From Yponomeuta sedellus (lineage: Eukaryota; Arthropoda; Insecta; Lepidoptera; Yponomeutidae): a stretch of DNA of 64,000 nt. The translations under genes and the position numbers were made by a program. Where the stretch lies: positions 13,762,016 through 13,826,015 of the forward strand of contig OW203734.1 of the NCBI GenBank assembly GCA_934045075.1, given 5' to 3'. Positions 11,201 through 20,665 of the stretch are shown one piece after another. The notes beneath the pieces are model-generated. The model ran no database searches. It had not been told where the DNA came from and saw only the letters and a list, made by a program, of their open reading frames with translations. How positions within the stretch are numbered: position 1 is the first letter of the stretch; the number at the start of each line of letters is the position of its first letter.

Positions 11201-12077
11201 CTATTAGTGCTTTGAAAGTCTTGTTTCTTACCTTCATGTCGACGTAGTGTCTATTGTCTTTCTTTTCATCCTCTCCTGAGGTGTTGGCGTATTCATTTCT
11301 CCTGGTTCCTTCTAGGTTTCTCCCTGATTCACAACAATTTCGCGACAACTTGCCTATTACTCCACATTGCCTGCAGAAAATAGCTCTTCTTCCCCTACAT
11401 TCCTTCGATTGATGGCCGTATTTTCCACAGTTCCAGCAGCATCGTATCGTCTCGTATGTCGGGGTTATCTTGCGACCTGTTTCTGGCATGTTTCGTGTCT
11501 GGTCTAGCCAACTTGAGTTTGCTATTGGTGAGTATTGACGTCCTGTTATAGCCGTATGATAGTTGTTGCGTTCCTGCTGTATTTTCTCGTACTCATTCGC
11601 TAGGGTGATCAGGTCCCGAATGTTCTTGACGTCTTGTCTCTTAGCATAGCACTTGTAGTCTGGATGCATGTTTTGGTATATTCGTTCTAACTTCTCTACC
11701 TCGTTCATTTTTCCGTGTCTTCGGATAAGTGTTTGTAGGTCTATCAGATAGTTAATGAAACGTTCTGTGTGCCCCTGCTTTCGTGAAATAATTCTTTCAA
11801 GTAGCTCTGTTTCAAAATTTCTTGGAAAGTAATATTCTTTGAATTCTTCTGTAAATTCTGCAAAGGATTTCCACTGTGAGCTGTTGTTTCTATGCCATAG
11901 GAGCGCTTTCCCTTTGAGAACTTTTGGCAATACGGCTAGTGCTGCATCAGGCTTCGTATCATTTATTTTCATTAGTTCTTCCAACCTTTCCAGGAACTCA
12001 ACTGGATCTTCCCCGATGTCGAACACCAGATCCATGTTGGTGGGCATGTTGATCGAGGCATTCTCCATGTTTGCCAT
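8274..12077 (-). CDS. Gag-Pol polyprotein of a Ty3/gypsy retrotransposon, intact single frame
   Basis: This 1267-residue polyprotein packages element RNA, copies it to DNA and integrates it. Gag occupies about residues 1-260, with a CX2CX4HX4C zinc knuckle (C214, C217, H222, C227) and a second cysteine set (C235, C238, C248) whose histidine position is K243. The aspartic protease has DTGS at 293-296. The reverse transcriptase has D529 and YLDD at 592-595. RNase H has D741, E782, D807 and D850. Integrase has a zinc finger (H930/H937, C967, C970), catalytic D999, D1059 and E1094, and a GPY module at 1228-1230. Gag and Pol are fused without a frameshift. No stop interrupts any domain, and all core catalytic residues are present. 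The start ATG lies about 160 bases inside the primer site. Confidence 0.97.
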   Translation of the reverse strand: MANMENASINMPTNMDLVFDIGEDPVEFLERLEELMKINDTKPDAALAVLPKVLKGKALLWHRNNSSQWKSFAEFTEEFKEYYFPRNFETELLERIISRKQGHTERFINYLIDLQTLIRRHGKMNEVEKLERIYQNMHPDYKCYAKRQDVKNIRDLITLANEYEKIQQERNNYHTAITGRQYSPIANSSWLDQTRNMPETGRKITPTYETIRCCWNCGKYGHQSKECRGRRAIFCRQCGVIGKLSRNCCESGRNLEGTRRNEYANTSGEDEKKDNRHYVDMKVRNKTFKALIDTGSTNSYINQETYLFCLTGGAAKELMCKRSITLADGSTLSITKAFALELEINGISFVHQVSYLPGSAINIIGMDIINRIGLKLSWEKPQVKQETKSRETEVITDTLTEDQEQRLKKILQQEFEACERTAKGNTWLKHKIKMKHTVPVKQKYYPRNPKLQQIIDEKITKMLEDRVIEKSSSPYSSPIVLAKKENGDYRFCIDFRRINEISEKDAYPIPQIDDTLEKLRNANYFSKLDLKNGYWNVALEDESKPYTAFTVPGRGLYKFRVMPFGLHSSGATFQRLLDMVIGPELEPNAYVYLDDIIVCSNTFTEHVDHLREIFKRIREARLNINREKCEFCKAEVEYLGHVVTREGIKMNENKVKAIIQLKAPTTVKELRRFIGMTSWYRKFIPGYAEIMEPLVRLLKKEQKFAWGKEQEKAINTMKQLLTRSPVLTRADFTKPFTIQTDASDVGLGAVLTQEHEGQEKVIMYASRSLLPRETRYSTSEKECLAVVWAIEKMRAFVEGYHFTVLTDHQALKWLNNLKNPSGRLARWALQLQQYDFQIQYRSGKENQVADELSRNPVCTTDMNTTTDNWYEGKKKQTEETPNIDPSYCIRDKKLYKKIGSMSYGVKIQPQSEWKLCIPKSSKTEILQENHDSPNAGHLGTAKTLNKIAQRYYWPGMYRDVAKYVRNCETCQRNKPQQTKTAGLMHVNNDTEPWQTITTDLIGPLPRSSKGYNYIIVFHDKFTKWTEVRALRTATATTIIRALKECILMRYGCPRTILSDNGRQFVSKQFQDELKKYGIEQRLTPPYSAQCNPTERVNKTLESMITAYISENHKKWDEFLPEFNFALNTSRQESTKYTPAFMLFGRELKMPGDRNDFPTPALKERQRIEEVYELARIHQNTASNRQKIHYDKHRRQWEPRLGDLVLKREFPLSNAGRDFCAKLAPKFSGPYRIVEIMSPVMFKLSDQARRRRLITSHVKDLKEYHTEK

Positions 12078-12237
12078 GACTTCCGTAAATTCTCCGTGCT
12101 TATTTTTATCTTGCTGGGGGTTCGCACTCGATGATTTCCCTGACTACACTGTTAAGTTCTCTGACAGACTCTGACTTTAGGATAATCGTCGTTTCGTCAC
12201 TTGTGTGAGTATGGTCCCTAGGATATATGGGTTTTAA

Positions 12238-12250
12238 ACGTTGGGCGCCA
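12238..12250 (-). other. Primer-binding site for tRNA-Lys
   Basis: One base inside the 5' LTR the minus strand reads TGGCGCCCAACGT, complementary to the CCA end and acceptor stem of insect tRNA-Lys. It primes minus-strand DNA synthesis. Gypsy itself is known to use tRNA-Lys. Confidence 0.88.
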
Positions 12251-12251
12251 T

Positions 12252-13204
12252 TGTAACACTAACCTCTTGAGGTGCTCTGCCTGAGGGGCTAGGTTTCTGC
12301 GCGACCCGGTGAAATACTACCCGGGTTGGCGCTTTCAAGGATGCCTATGGGGACTACTCACAAATGACTACGCTTGGATTCCAAAAACCGACACCATTTA
12401 ATATACACAGACCTAATATTTACATAACTAATCCTACACACTCAAATTGTCTCTCACTTAACCTACCACTGGTTTTAACCATTGTCCCTGTATTATCACT
12501 GTCTTTGTTACACACCGACACTCGCACAACTTAACTACTGATGGACACTAGGGGCGACTTGCTCACTATTATTAACTACTGTACTTATTCCCGGTGAGAG
12601 GTACCTACGACTCTCAATGATCCTGGAGTGGCCGATATCGGGATCCCCAACATACCGCTCTCAGGATTCCCTATTATCTGGGGTGGCCACCATCGGGAAC
12701 CCCAACGTGCCAGCACCCAGAGGCTAAGGTGGGCACACGAGATGTCCTAGGCCGGCTAATATCGGCGAACCAACATGCCATGCCCTAGGACATCTCGTGA
12801 GTGGCATCGGCTAACCTCGGATGGGCCCACAGAGGCGGACCACTGTACCGCTTCCGGCGATCAGCCGATGTGCCCTCACTTGCTCCTCAACCCTCTACAG
12901 ATCGGGATCCCCTCCGACTGTCCTGAAGCCCTACCGGGACTCCCACAGCGAACCAGAAACCCCTTAAATTGACACCGGGACCGGACCTACGGTGAACGTC
13001 TTTACTGGTAGTGGGAGCCCCTCGACTGAGCTAGCGCTGCGCCTTTTATATTCGCGTCGCCGCCGTGCCGCGCCTCCCGCCAGTCCTTGCTGGCGTCACT
13101 GCATGCGGCGCCCCGCGCCGCGGGCCGCGCTCCGCTGGCGCCTTGTCACGCCGTGCCTGCGTGGTGCTTGTGGTGTGGCTGGTGACGTGGTCAGCTACGT
13201 CACA
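12252..13204 (-). repeat. 5' long terminal repeat of the LTR retrotransposon
   Basis: This 953-base repeat drives transcription of the element on the minus strand. It matches 6903-7855 base for base as far as I could read. A TATA box lies near its upstream end, and the GC-rich block next to it looks like the start of U3. It contains three imperfect direct repeats and a 16-base inverted repeat (12736-12751 with 12784-12799). The short open frames inside it appear in both LTRs and are not genes. Confidence 0.96.
13043..13050 (-). promoter_or_regulatory. TATA box in the 5' LTR
   Basis: The minus strand reads TATAAAAG about 155 bases from the upstream end of the LTR, inside a GC-rich block, so transcription could start about 25-30 bases further on. 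The same motif is at 7694-7701 in the 3' LTR. Confidence 0.6.
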
Positions 13205-13208
13205 ATTT
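13205..13208. repeat. Target-site duplication ATTT, right copy
   Basis: This matches 6899-6902 and marks the outer border of the retrotransposon insertion. Confidence 0.85.
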
Positions 13209-13587
13209 GTAAGTAGTCATCTCCGAAATTACTCTAAAAATCGACTTCAAAGATTGTTTCAGTAAAGGATCTTCAGGGTAATAGGGTAATCCGTTTACTA
13301 CACGATTGTAGACGCGGGCTCTGTTATGTTAACTTAACAATATGGCTATGAAAAATTAGGATAAGATAGGAAGTAACCTTTACTGCTCGTATTTCCGAGA
13401 CAAAGTGTGACAGTATGCGCAGATTTTCTCGCCTTAGGAACAAGCATTTGGGTCCGTTCCAATACCGTGTTACTTGTTACGATTTTACGTAAAAATACAT
13501 ATTTCGGCCTTAATTTTCAACTGTGTTAGAAAACAAATCTCCAAAGTTAAGCAATGAAGTGAAATCGAAGCGAAACCAATTCAAACA
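13209..13587. other. Unassigned intronic sequence
   Basis: No supported feature. Confidence 0.5.
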
Positions 13588-13728
13588 AGGCCTTTCGGAA
13601 GCGCTTGGAAAAAATGCCACTAGCGGTAGTCACGGGACGGTCACCCATACAGCACCTGACCGCGCCTATTATTGCTTAATTCAAGTAATTGATTTTAATC
13701 ACTCGGTTCGGCTAGGCCACGAGCACCT
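13588..13728 (-). mobile_element. Family A retroposon, 5S-like head only
   Basis: It contains GGAAGCGCTTGG, CACTAGCGGTAGTCACGGGA, CGGTCACCCAT and GGCCACGAGC. On the minus strand the 5S-like part reads AATTAAGCAATAATAGGCGC and then ATGGGTGACCG. The body and tail are absent. Confidence 0.75.
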
Positions 13729-13815
13729 CAGTGTATGTCTGAGACATAACAATGATATTGAGACACATAACTGAACGACAAATTCCAGTAAGTATTTAGT
13801 TTTTGTGCCTTGCTT

Positions 13816-13872
13816 ACTTCAAGCGCCTTGATTATGTAACGTTAAAAGTTACATAATCAAGGCGCTTGAAGT
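13816..13872. repeat. Perfect inverted repeat, 25-base arms
   Basis: Arms at 13816-13840 and 13848-13872 are exact complements around the 7-base loop GTTAAAA. The structure is too symmetric for old neutral intron DNA. Confidence 0.9.
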
Positions 13873-15525
13873 GGGACATATATACTGCTTAAATAAGTTC
13901 ACAAAAAGAATCTTTTGAATATTTTCCTAAGTCTCAGACGTACGCGACGTTAGAATCATGGCAGGTGGTAAACTCTGGTCTCCTCTAGGATACAGGCATG
14001 CAATGCATTATCACAAAACTGCAAGAAACAAGAACAAAACACTCGAGGCACAAACAAAGCGAGGTAAAACACTTTATATAAATTTGGCGGAAAGCTTTGC
14101 TTTTCGCCAACAAACACTCGCAAAGGCGCTTGCGTGCTAACGCGAGGACTGTTCAACTTTTATTTAAGGAAGATCCACGGACTGATAAGTGAATAAAGTA
14201 TGAAAAATGTTAGTTCGTTGGCCTTTTATTTTTGTACAAAATCCATGAAAAATGCATCTTAGTGAATCCTTACCTATCACAAGACTCCGACGCGTCGTAC
14301 AAAATTTTTCCAGTTTTGATGGCTCGAGTTTGATAGCCGCCTTGATATCTAGACATTTCTTTTTCTTCTTTAAACGTGCCCTAATGGTGACGTCACTTTT
14401 GCCGACGACACAAATAAATATTTTATTCAACAGCTCTTCAATCTGCTCGAGTTTGAGTACGATGGATAGTCATTTGTATTATTGCTGTTGTCATAAGTAA
14501 ACGGCCACGTAAGTCGGCCCATTTCTTTCGGAGCGTCCTCTGTTCTCCTGTTTAACTATTCTGTATTCCATTTCCTATTAAACTGCCTTCTTGGTCGAGT
14601 ATTAACATACTTGAGGTATCCAGAGGACGTAAGTTTGACTGCCGCTGGAGAGTGTGTTATTCCTGACGGCGCAGTTGGTGACTTTTTTGCCTGGTTACGT
14701 GACTGTTTTCTGATGACAATACTGTATTTCTTCCCTTCTAAGTGATTTTTAAAATGAGCTTTTCAACGCCGTTAGGACCAATTTTGGAATCCTGGATTGT
14801 TTCCAAACGGCTTGTTGCAAGCAAGATTCGTATCTATTTTATGATCTCGCTTAATAGACTCGTATCTTCAGTGTGTTAGCTTTTAGAATACACCTCGGGC
14901 TCTCGAGTAGGCTTCGATTTTCGCCGAAAGCACACGAGTGTATACTACTTCCTGCTCTGTATAAAACCTTTCTTTACTATTTTGAACAGTTATGTGAAAT
15001 TAAGTGTCATTTCAGTTCCGATATTTCCAGTACACGAATATATCTGACTGTACTGTGTGCTATTCGAACCTTGAAATAACGTCTCTATAAGCAGGTCGAT
15101 AGCTTAACCAAAGATAATATTACCCTGTAAACGGTCATACCATCTAAAGAGTGACAGTTATCGTCCCTTAAATAAGCTTTTTTATCTCGTTGGTTGGCGT
15201 TTAAGGTGCGAAAAGATTGCAAGAGTTAAAAGCTAAATGGCAGATATGTACAAATCACACCGTGACCTATATATATCTTGCAGTGTCAGGCGGACTAAAT
15301 GGCTTAAAAATACTTACGAATACTTAAAAATCTATTGACAGCATCCGTTTGCCATAACCGGCCATAATAACAGAATAATTTTAAATATATAATTTCTTAT
15401 GGTCATTGGAAAAAGTTTTTTATTTAATTCGGAGATAAAACAGAAACATGCCACTTATACTAAACTTTGGTGATTAAATTATGTACATCCTTCCAAATAT
15501 ATTTCTCAGTAAATATTATATTGGA
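13873..15525. other. Unassigned intronic sequence
   Basis: 1.65 kb with no gene or family match that I can support. Open frames at 13956-14156, 14164-14500 and 14873-15079 show no domain. Confidence 0.5.
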
Positions 15526-15640
15526 TTTGGGGATTATGGGCACTACCCCTCAATGATAGCACAACCTTGCGCTATGGCCCTCATTAGGGAAGGGCTATGT
15601 CCAGCAGTGGACTAATATAGCCTGAAGAACAAGAAATACC
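15526..15640 (+). mobile_element. Family D retroposon, 3' half
   Basis: GGGGATTATGGGCACTACCC, TGATAGCACAACCTTGCGC and TGTCCAGCAGTGGACTAATA followed by GCCTGAAGAA match the end of the full copy at 43691-43943. Confidence 0.8.
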
Positions 15641-16240
15641 ATATTTGAAGTAGGTAAGTTAAAGGTGAGGGCAGGTACTGACTAATCTATGAAGAGTACA
15701 CCAATTGTTTACAGTAGTAAATAAAAAAGGACAAAGGACACGAAATGGTCTCTAATTTTTTTCAATATTTATGGGGGCCCACGAGGCGGCAGTTGACTCC
15801 CAGTCATTAAACACCTTGTAGATTGACGCACACGCAAAATGTTGCCAACAATATTATAATATCGCTGGTAAGGTTCTACTCTGCAAAGTTAAGCTCCATC
15901 TTCATTATGCTGTCAGCAGTACGTGTCTCGTGGCTGGGCTGCATAATCACGACCACAATATTCCTATACAAACAACAGAACTTTGTCCGCAGCCAAGGCA
16001 AACTGATACTACAAGTTTAGGGCAGCGGCCACACAGAAGGAACATGAAATGCGGTCGCCCGCCGAAAATAACTTGATCGTATTCATTTTTAACCAAAATA
16101 TACTCATGGCAAGGTATGACATTGAGGTATGACATTCGTTCCTCTACCCTTCTATTATTCACATAACATAAGGTCAGACAAAAGCTGGCTTTTGTATAAA
16201 CCCCTTTTGTGCAATAAAGTTTTTTTTTTCAATTTAATTC
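15641..16240. other. Unassigned intronic sequence
   Basis: No supported feature. Confidence 0.45.
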
Positions 16241-16317
16241 GTCTTGCAGAAGAGATTCGTTTAGAAGCTAGGCAGTGGAAATTTGTTGAGATATATCTTT
16301 ACAGAAAATTAACATTC

Positions 16318-16605
16318 TGAAACCTTCATCCAGTTGATAGTCAGTGTATTTATGAAAACACTATGTGCGTCAGAAAAAATATCGGTTACTTTAAAACTGT
16401 AGGTGGCCGATACAATGTAAATACTAGAAATAAACGTAAACTTTCGTTCCCAAGATTTAGGCTGGCAAAAGCTTCTTCTTCTTATCGTGTCAGTGACAAA
16501 CTATTCAGATTTTACCACAAAAAAGGAGCCCTTACAGGGTTTGTTTGTTTGTCACGCTTTGTGGCACAAAAATTAAGAAACAGAAAAAACTTAAACAACA
16601 AGTAA
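16318..16605 (+). pseudogene. C-terminal remnant of a Jockey-like non-LTR retrotransposon polymerase
   Basis: The frame reads PSVYIYEN-like sequence, then RKNIGYFKTVGG, NVNTRNKRKLSFPRFRLAKA and a diverged end. It aligns with the better kept copy at 46015-46300 (NVYTRNK, FRLAK, RVYNKIPE). In this class the segment lies after the reverse transcriptase, close to the C-terminus. No polymerase core is present. Confidence 0.65.
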
Positions 16606-16610
16606 GTGTT

Positions 16611-17375
16611 GATGTACAAATTTAAACTTATTTCAAAAGAAAGTTCTTCCAGCCAGCTTACTAAAGATTCTGAACAATAAAACAGACAGCGGGAGATGGC
16701 AAATATAGCTAAACAAGAAAAATACAATCCAAAATCACTTATTTCAACTTCATAATAGGTATTACTATTCATTGTATTAAACACTATAGCTATCAAAAGA
16801 TACTTAATAATATACACGCATTGTACAAATAACTACTTAAATTCTAGATTTACTTTGATATACGTCTGCCCGTTCATCTGTCCATGTCACTTGTAGATTC
16901 TAAGTTAACGTATAAAAACGATAGGGCCCTTTATGCCGCAAAAAACTTTTATAGGGTACTTTATGTTTTCCTAGAATTGAGATAATATCGTTTTACACTA
17001 CAATTACAAAGAAAAAACTAAAAACTATATATTTTTTTAGTTTTTTCGTGTAATAATTGAATTCTCGGTGGGCAAATCCGACTGTACTTGTCCGGTTTTT
17101 TTCTGTTATAACTTTTATTTGTGTCTTTTGTTTCTTGTGCAATAAAGAATATTCATATATTATGCTATCGTAACTTATTTAACAAGGCAAGGAAAGGAAT
17201 GTTCCACTAGTTTGGATTCATAGAGAGTTTAGAAGAGCTAATAGTTGTGAGTAGCAAATAGTTTTCCACTATTTTGCTTTTCGCTCATACGATATTGCGG
17301 TCTATGTTGTGCGAGTAAGAAGAAGTTAGTTATTTAGTTCTCTTCTTTTATTAACTGTGCAATATTTTTTTATGT
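16611..17375. other. Unassigned; short retroelement-like tail near 17130-17165
   Basis: TTGTGCAATAAAGAATATTC resembles the 3' tails listed elsewhere (for example 63480-63540). Otherwise nothing is recognised. Confidence 0.4.
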
Positions 17376-17572
17376 ATCTTCCTATGAACGTAGGGCACAA
17401 CTCTTTTCTCAGAAAGAGAGAGAATGGGCTGAATTAATACGCGTGCCCCCCGCGGATTGGCAATTTCAAGCGCTGAGGTATTTGTACACCTCCGATACTC
17501 AGCATTTATGTCATCCTTCACTGTTAACGAGTGGTATTCCTACTATGACTTCAAAAATGTACTTAACTTAGA
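17376..17572 (-). mobile_element. Family B' SINE, head lost
   Basis: GTAGGGCACAACTCTTTTCT, a GAGAGAGA block, ACGCGTGCCCCCCGCGGATT and GGCAATTTCAAGCGC match the tail half of the family in reverse. Confidence 0.7.
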
Positions 17573-17727
17573 AAACCAAGATAATGGTTTTGAGTATTAA
17601 CGAAACGACTATTAGTGTATTTTTCAGCTAATTATTTCGTTCCAATGAGGTCTTTGGGGAGTAAGTGTGGTATTACTTTGAATGGTAAGATATGCAATTA
17701 TGTGATTACATGGAAGTTATTGCTAGT

Positions 17728-18092
17728 AGCGCTCGTGGCCTATTCAAACCGAGTGATTGGAATCCATCACTTGAGTTAAGCAATAACAGGCGCGGTCAGG
17801 TGCAGGATGGGTGACCGTCTCGTGACTACCGCCCGTGGTATTTTTCCGAGCGCTTCCATGCTTTGCAAGGCACGTTATGCCGTTGGTGCCGAATGTCATG
17901 TGATGACACTTGTTAAGCCATGCCAGAGGCCTTATGGGTGGTTTGATAACTTCTGTCAGTAAGACCCGCCACTGTCTTATAATCCCAACCCTGGCTTGGC
18001 CCCTGTGGTGCAGTAAGGCCTTACCTTCCTACAATGCAGGAAAAGACCCGTGCCCGATCAGTGGGGACATACAAGGCGTGAAATCGGTGCAA
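17728..18092 (+). mobile_element. Family A (5S rRNA-derived) retroposon, near full length
   Basis: This is the reference copy. The head reads GAGTTAAGCAATAACAGGCG, then CGGTCAGGTGCAG, GATGGGTGACCGTC and GACTACCGCCCGTG. That is the order of the internal promoter half of 5S rRNA (A box AGTTAAGCA, C box GATGGGTGACCG). The body has GTTAAGCCATGCCAGAGGCC and a tail with GAAAAGACCCGTGCC and GTGGGGACATACAAGG. RNA polymerase III transcription through the 5S-type boxes is the likely promoter; the partner LINE is unknown. Confidence 0.85.
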
Positions 18093-18514
18093 GTTGTGAC
18101 TGAAATACTCTATAGTAACTATAATTGAGAAAATAATGCTGCGTGGGTTTGCGGAGAAGAGTTTGCGAATAAAGATAGAAATTGCAACGAAAGAAATACA
18201 TCGAACTTTGATAACCAAGTCATTGTAACTGTGCTGTACAAAAGTTCAACCTCTGTCCTAACCTGTGTTCTCCATTTAAGCGAACAAACTCCAAGTAACA
18301 AGGCAGTGCTTCTATTAAACGGCTTTGTTATCAATGTTGGCTCAATATCGGGTGAAAATTTGCTAAGAAACTACGCGTTCCCTGTCAGAAGTCGAGCTGA
18401 GCGAGCAGAAGTTTACAATATGGTCGACTGAACTTGGCTGAGTAGATGGAGTGATAAAAATATGCTATGGAGAGTTTTTCATGTTTCTCAGTATATGTCA
18501 GAAAAGATAGAGTA

Positions 18515-18722
18515 ATAACATAACATTTACATACAAGCACATTACATTGCTTCTGGCCCCACACTAGGATACCCTGTGTCGTGGGAACCAGAAACAACGA
18601 CATCACAAACATGTAAACATCCAAGAACTGCCAAGCTTTTTTTTTTGTTCCCAGCCGGGATTCGAACCCGGGACCTCTTGCGTGGTAGGCACACGCGCTA
18701 CCGCTACGCCACAGAGGTCGTC
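18515..18722 (-). mobile_element. Family C tRNA-derived SINE
   Basis: On the minus strand the head reads TGGCGTAGCGGTAGCGCGTG with an exact B box, GGTTCGAATCC. The body has CATGTTTGTGATGTCGTTGT, GGTTCCCACGACACAGGGTA and GTGGGGCCAGAAGCAATG. The acceptor-stem halves do not pair, so it is not a tRNA gene. Relatives are at 35601-35802, 55790-55950 and 61823-61905. Confidence 0.8.
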
Positions 18723-18789
18723 ATAATATAGTATATTATCTGCAAACTCTTGCCGGTTCCTGATTTGCGAAATTTATTAAGCAAATATT

Positions 18790-18870
18790 ATCCACGGATC
18801 TATCAGTCTCCTTAGTCTCTGCCTACCCCTCTGGGATACAGGCGTGAGGTTATGTATGTAAGTCTATCAG
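18790..18870 (+). pseudogene. Non-LTR polymerase C-terminus fragment
   Basis: TCTCTGCCTACCCCTCTGGG and ATACAGGCGTGAGGTTATGT encode the SAYPSGIQA end and stop seen at 26935-27070 and 28160-28455. Confidence 0.6.
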
Positions 18871-18921
18871 TCTGCACAGTTATATTTTGAATAAAAAAAT
18901 TAGACACAACCATATTTATGT

Positions 18922-19283
18922 CGATATCAACCGTGGTATGTCTCCACTGCTGGGGCTCGGGTCTCTTCCTGCATCGCAGGTAGGTTAGGCGATACCATCG
19001 ATAAAATATTACTAATATTTTATCGATGGCGATACCTACTCCACCACGGGGGCAAGTCCGGGTTGGTGGAGAATTGCAGAACAGAGGCGAGTCTTACTTT
19101 TAAGAAATTATCAAGCCGGCCATAAGTCCTCTAACATTGCTTTACGACTACCATTACATTACAGCCGGTACCAAAGGCTTAACGTGCCTTGCGAAGTACG
19201 GAAGCGCTCGGAAAAATACCTCTAGCGGCAGTCACGGGACGGTCACCCATCCTGCACCGGGCCGCGCCTGGTGTTGGGTAACT
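18922..19283 (-). mobile_element. Family A retroposon with a small palindromic insertion
   Basis: This is a nearly complete copy: tail CGATATCAACC, then CCACTGCTGGGGCTC, GTCCGGGTTGGTGGA, AAGTACGGAAGCGCTCGG, and the 5S-like head in reverse (GGTCACCCATCCTGCACC). It is interrupted at 18988-19036 by a palindrome flanked by a direct repeat. Confidence 0.85.
18988..19036. repeat. 31-base perfect palindrome flanked by a 9-base direct repeat
   Basis: The palindrome at 18997-19027 has 15-base arms around a single C. GGCGATACC occurs immediately before it (18988-18996) and after it (19028-19036), which looks like a 9-base target duplication inside the family A element. Confidence 0.85.
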
Positions 19284-20539
19284 CATATTTATGTGTTTTT
19301 GTCAAATTCTCAAATCATACACCGGCAGTGTGCACATTATTGTAATATTATTATTGGTATATTTTTGTTTTAAACCCGTATGTAGTTTAAATCCATTGAC
19401 ATTCACGAGGTCTATTTTTTCTCAATATATAACCGCGAAAAAATTCCGTTTGCTGCAAGGAAAACAAAAATACTTAAAACGCAAAGGAAAATGACATAGG
19501 AACGATGTTAAATTTTCAAATCCGGGTCAACTACATGGAACAATGAACTTTATATTACACATTCAATTTTGTAAATCAGTGATGGCAAGTAACGGGACCA
19601 CTCACACATTCTCGTAAGAAAAACACCTTGAGGTAAACTGAGTGGCTCAGCTGTTTACGTATCTCAGCACTAAATCAGCACGAAGTTGCCGCTCCCCATG
19701 GGCATGCGAGATTTCCTAATGTTATCTCTGGCAAAGCGGTAGTGCATTTGACTTGGTTAAGCTTATACTTATTCAGGAGTCTAATAGGATCTCTAAATAC
19801 TTTTTAGATTTAGGGCGACTTGGGTAACGCTTTTAAATATTGTTTAAATACGAGTTAATCAAAATTAGGTTCTTAACTAAAATTAACGACTTGCACAACA
19901 AAATTTTTGTTCTTTATTATTTTTTAGGCGACTGTAATATTTAAACAGCCGAGATTGGCTATTTAACTCTGCTAACTATAGTTAGCGCCATCTTACTTTC
20001 ACAGCTGTTCAGTGTCAATATGAGAAGTGAGGTTATTTTCATAAACTCTTTGTTTGGTGTGCTTCGAAAGCAACATTTACAAACAAAGAACCAAATAAAA
20101 TAAAAGGAACAGATGTTGCGCAGTGACATTTTGAAAGTTTTGTTTTCTTTTTGTAACTTGTTTCGTTCCATGCAGATTTAATCTCTAACCAACTTCATTT
20201 ATGCTAGCGGAAATAAGTTCAGACGTAAAACGAAACGCAAAGCCTGCTTTACCGACACGCATTCGTCCCTAACTATATTTAGCTAAATAACGGAATGACA
20301 AGTGTTGTGCAAGACGATTCTAATTGATGATTATTTTAACGAAATTTAGCGGAGTAAACGTGTTTAGTTAATTTTATTTAAAGTTAAGTTAAGCAAAATG
20401 TCACGCAAGTCGGCCTTAAATTTATAATGTTTGAACTAAAAGTTATGTAAAACATTATTAATTCATTTCCGGATTCCCTTACTTAGTTTTTTGTCGGAAA
20501 CAGTAGCTGTTTAACTCTGACTAGCAGTTTTTAATTATG
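19284..20539. other. Unassigned intronic sequence
   Basis: 1.25 kb with no supported gene or repeat. Confidence 0.5.
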
Positions 20540-20665
20540 GTCCTAGAGATGGAGCTCGCGTAGTCAGTAGGTTGCTCGTGTTTGACTAGACGAGAAATCG
20601 ACTGCGAGGATCAGAGCGAAACCTGGTCGGACTCTTCCGGAAAGAATCAATTACTTATGTGAATC
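20540..20665. repeat. Relic related to the MITE-like element at 53404-53587
   Basis: GAGCGAAACCTGGTCGGACT and CTTCCGG match the core of that element (GAGCGAAACCTGGTCGGAC). The preceding GGAGCTCGCG and GTTGCTCG correspond to its inverse (CGCGAGCTCC, CAAGCAAC). No terminal repeats remain. Confidence 0.5.

Larger units (their letters stand above)
6903..13204 (-). mobile_element. Full-length Ty3/gypsy-type LTR retrotransposon
   Basis: This is a complete 6302-base element read on the minus strand. In order it has a 5' LTR (12252-13204), a primer-binding site, a leader of about 160 bases, one Gag-Pol frame (8274-12077), an untranslated stretch of about 400 bases with a T16 run near 8127, a polypurine tract and a 3' LTR (6903-7855). 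The LTRs start TG and end CA, and ATTT is duplicated at both outer edges (6899-6902 and 13205-13208). There is no third, envelope-like frame. The pol order protease, reverse transcriptase, RNase H, integrase is that of Ty3/gypsy elements. Intact coding sequence and LTRs without a visible difference point to a very young, possibly mobile copy. It lies antisense to the SK exon. Confidence 0.97.

Noticed and set aside
8366..12174. Plus-strand frames opposite the Gag-Pol gene
   Set aside because: These are shadows of the minus-strand polyprotein with no domain of their own.
17745..17850. 5S rRNA gene
   Set aside because: Only the promoter half resembles 5S, it is diverged, and it continues into a dispersed retroposon body.
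18645..18722. tRNA gene on the minus strand
   Set aside because: The B box is perfect, but the acceptor halves do not pair and the sequence runs on into the family C SINE body.
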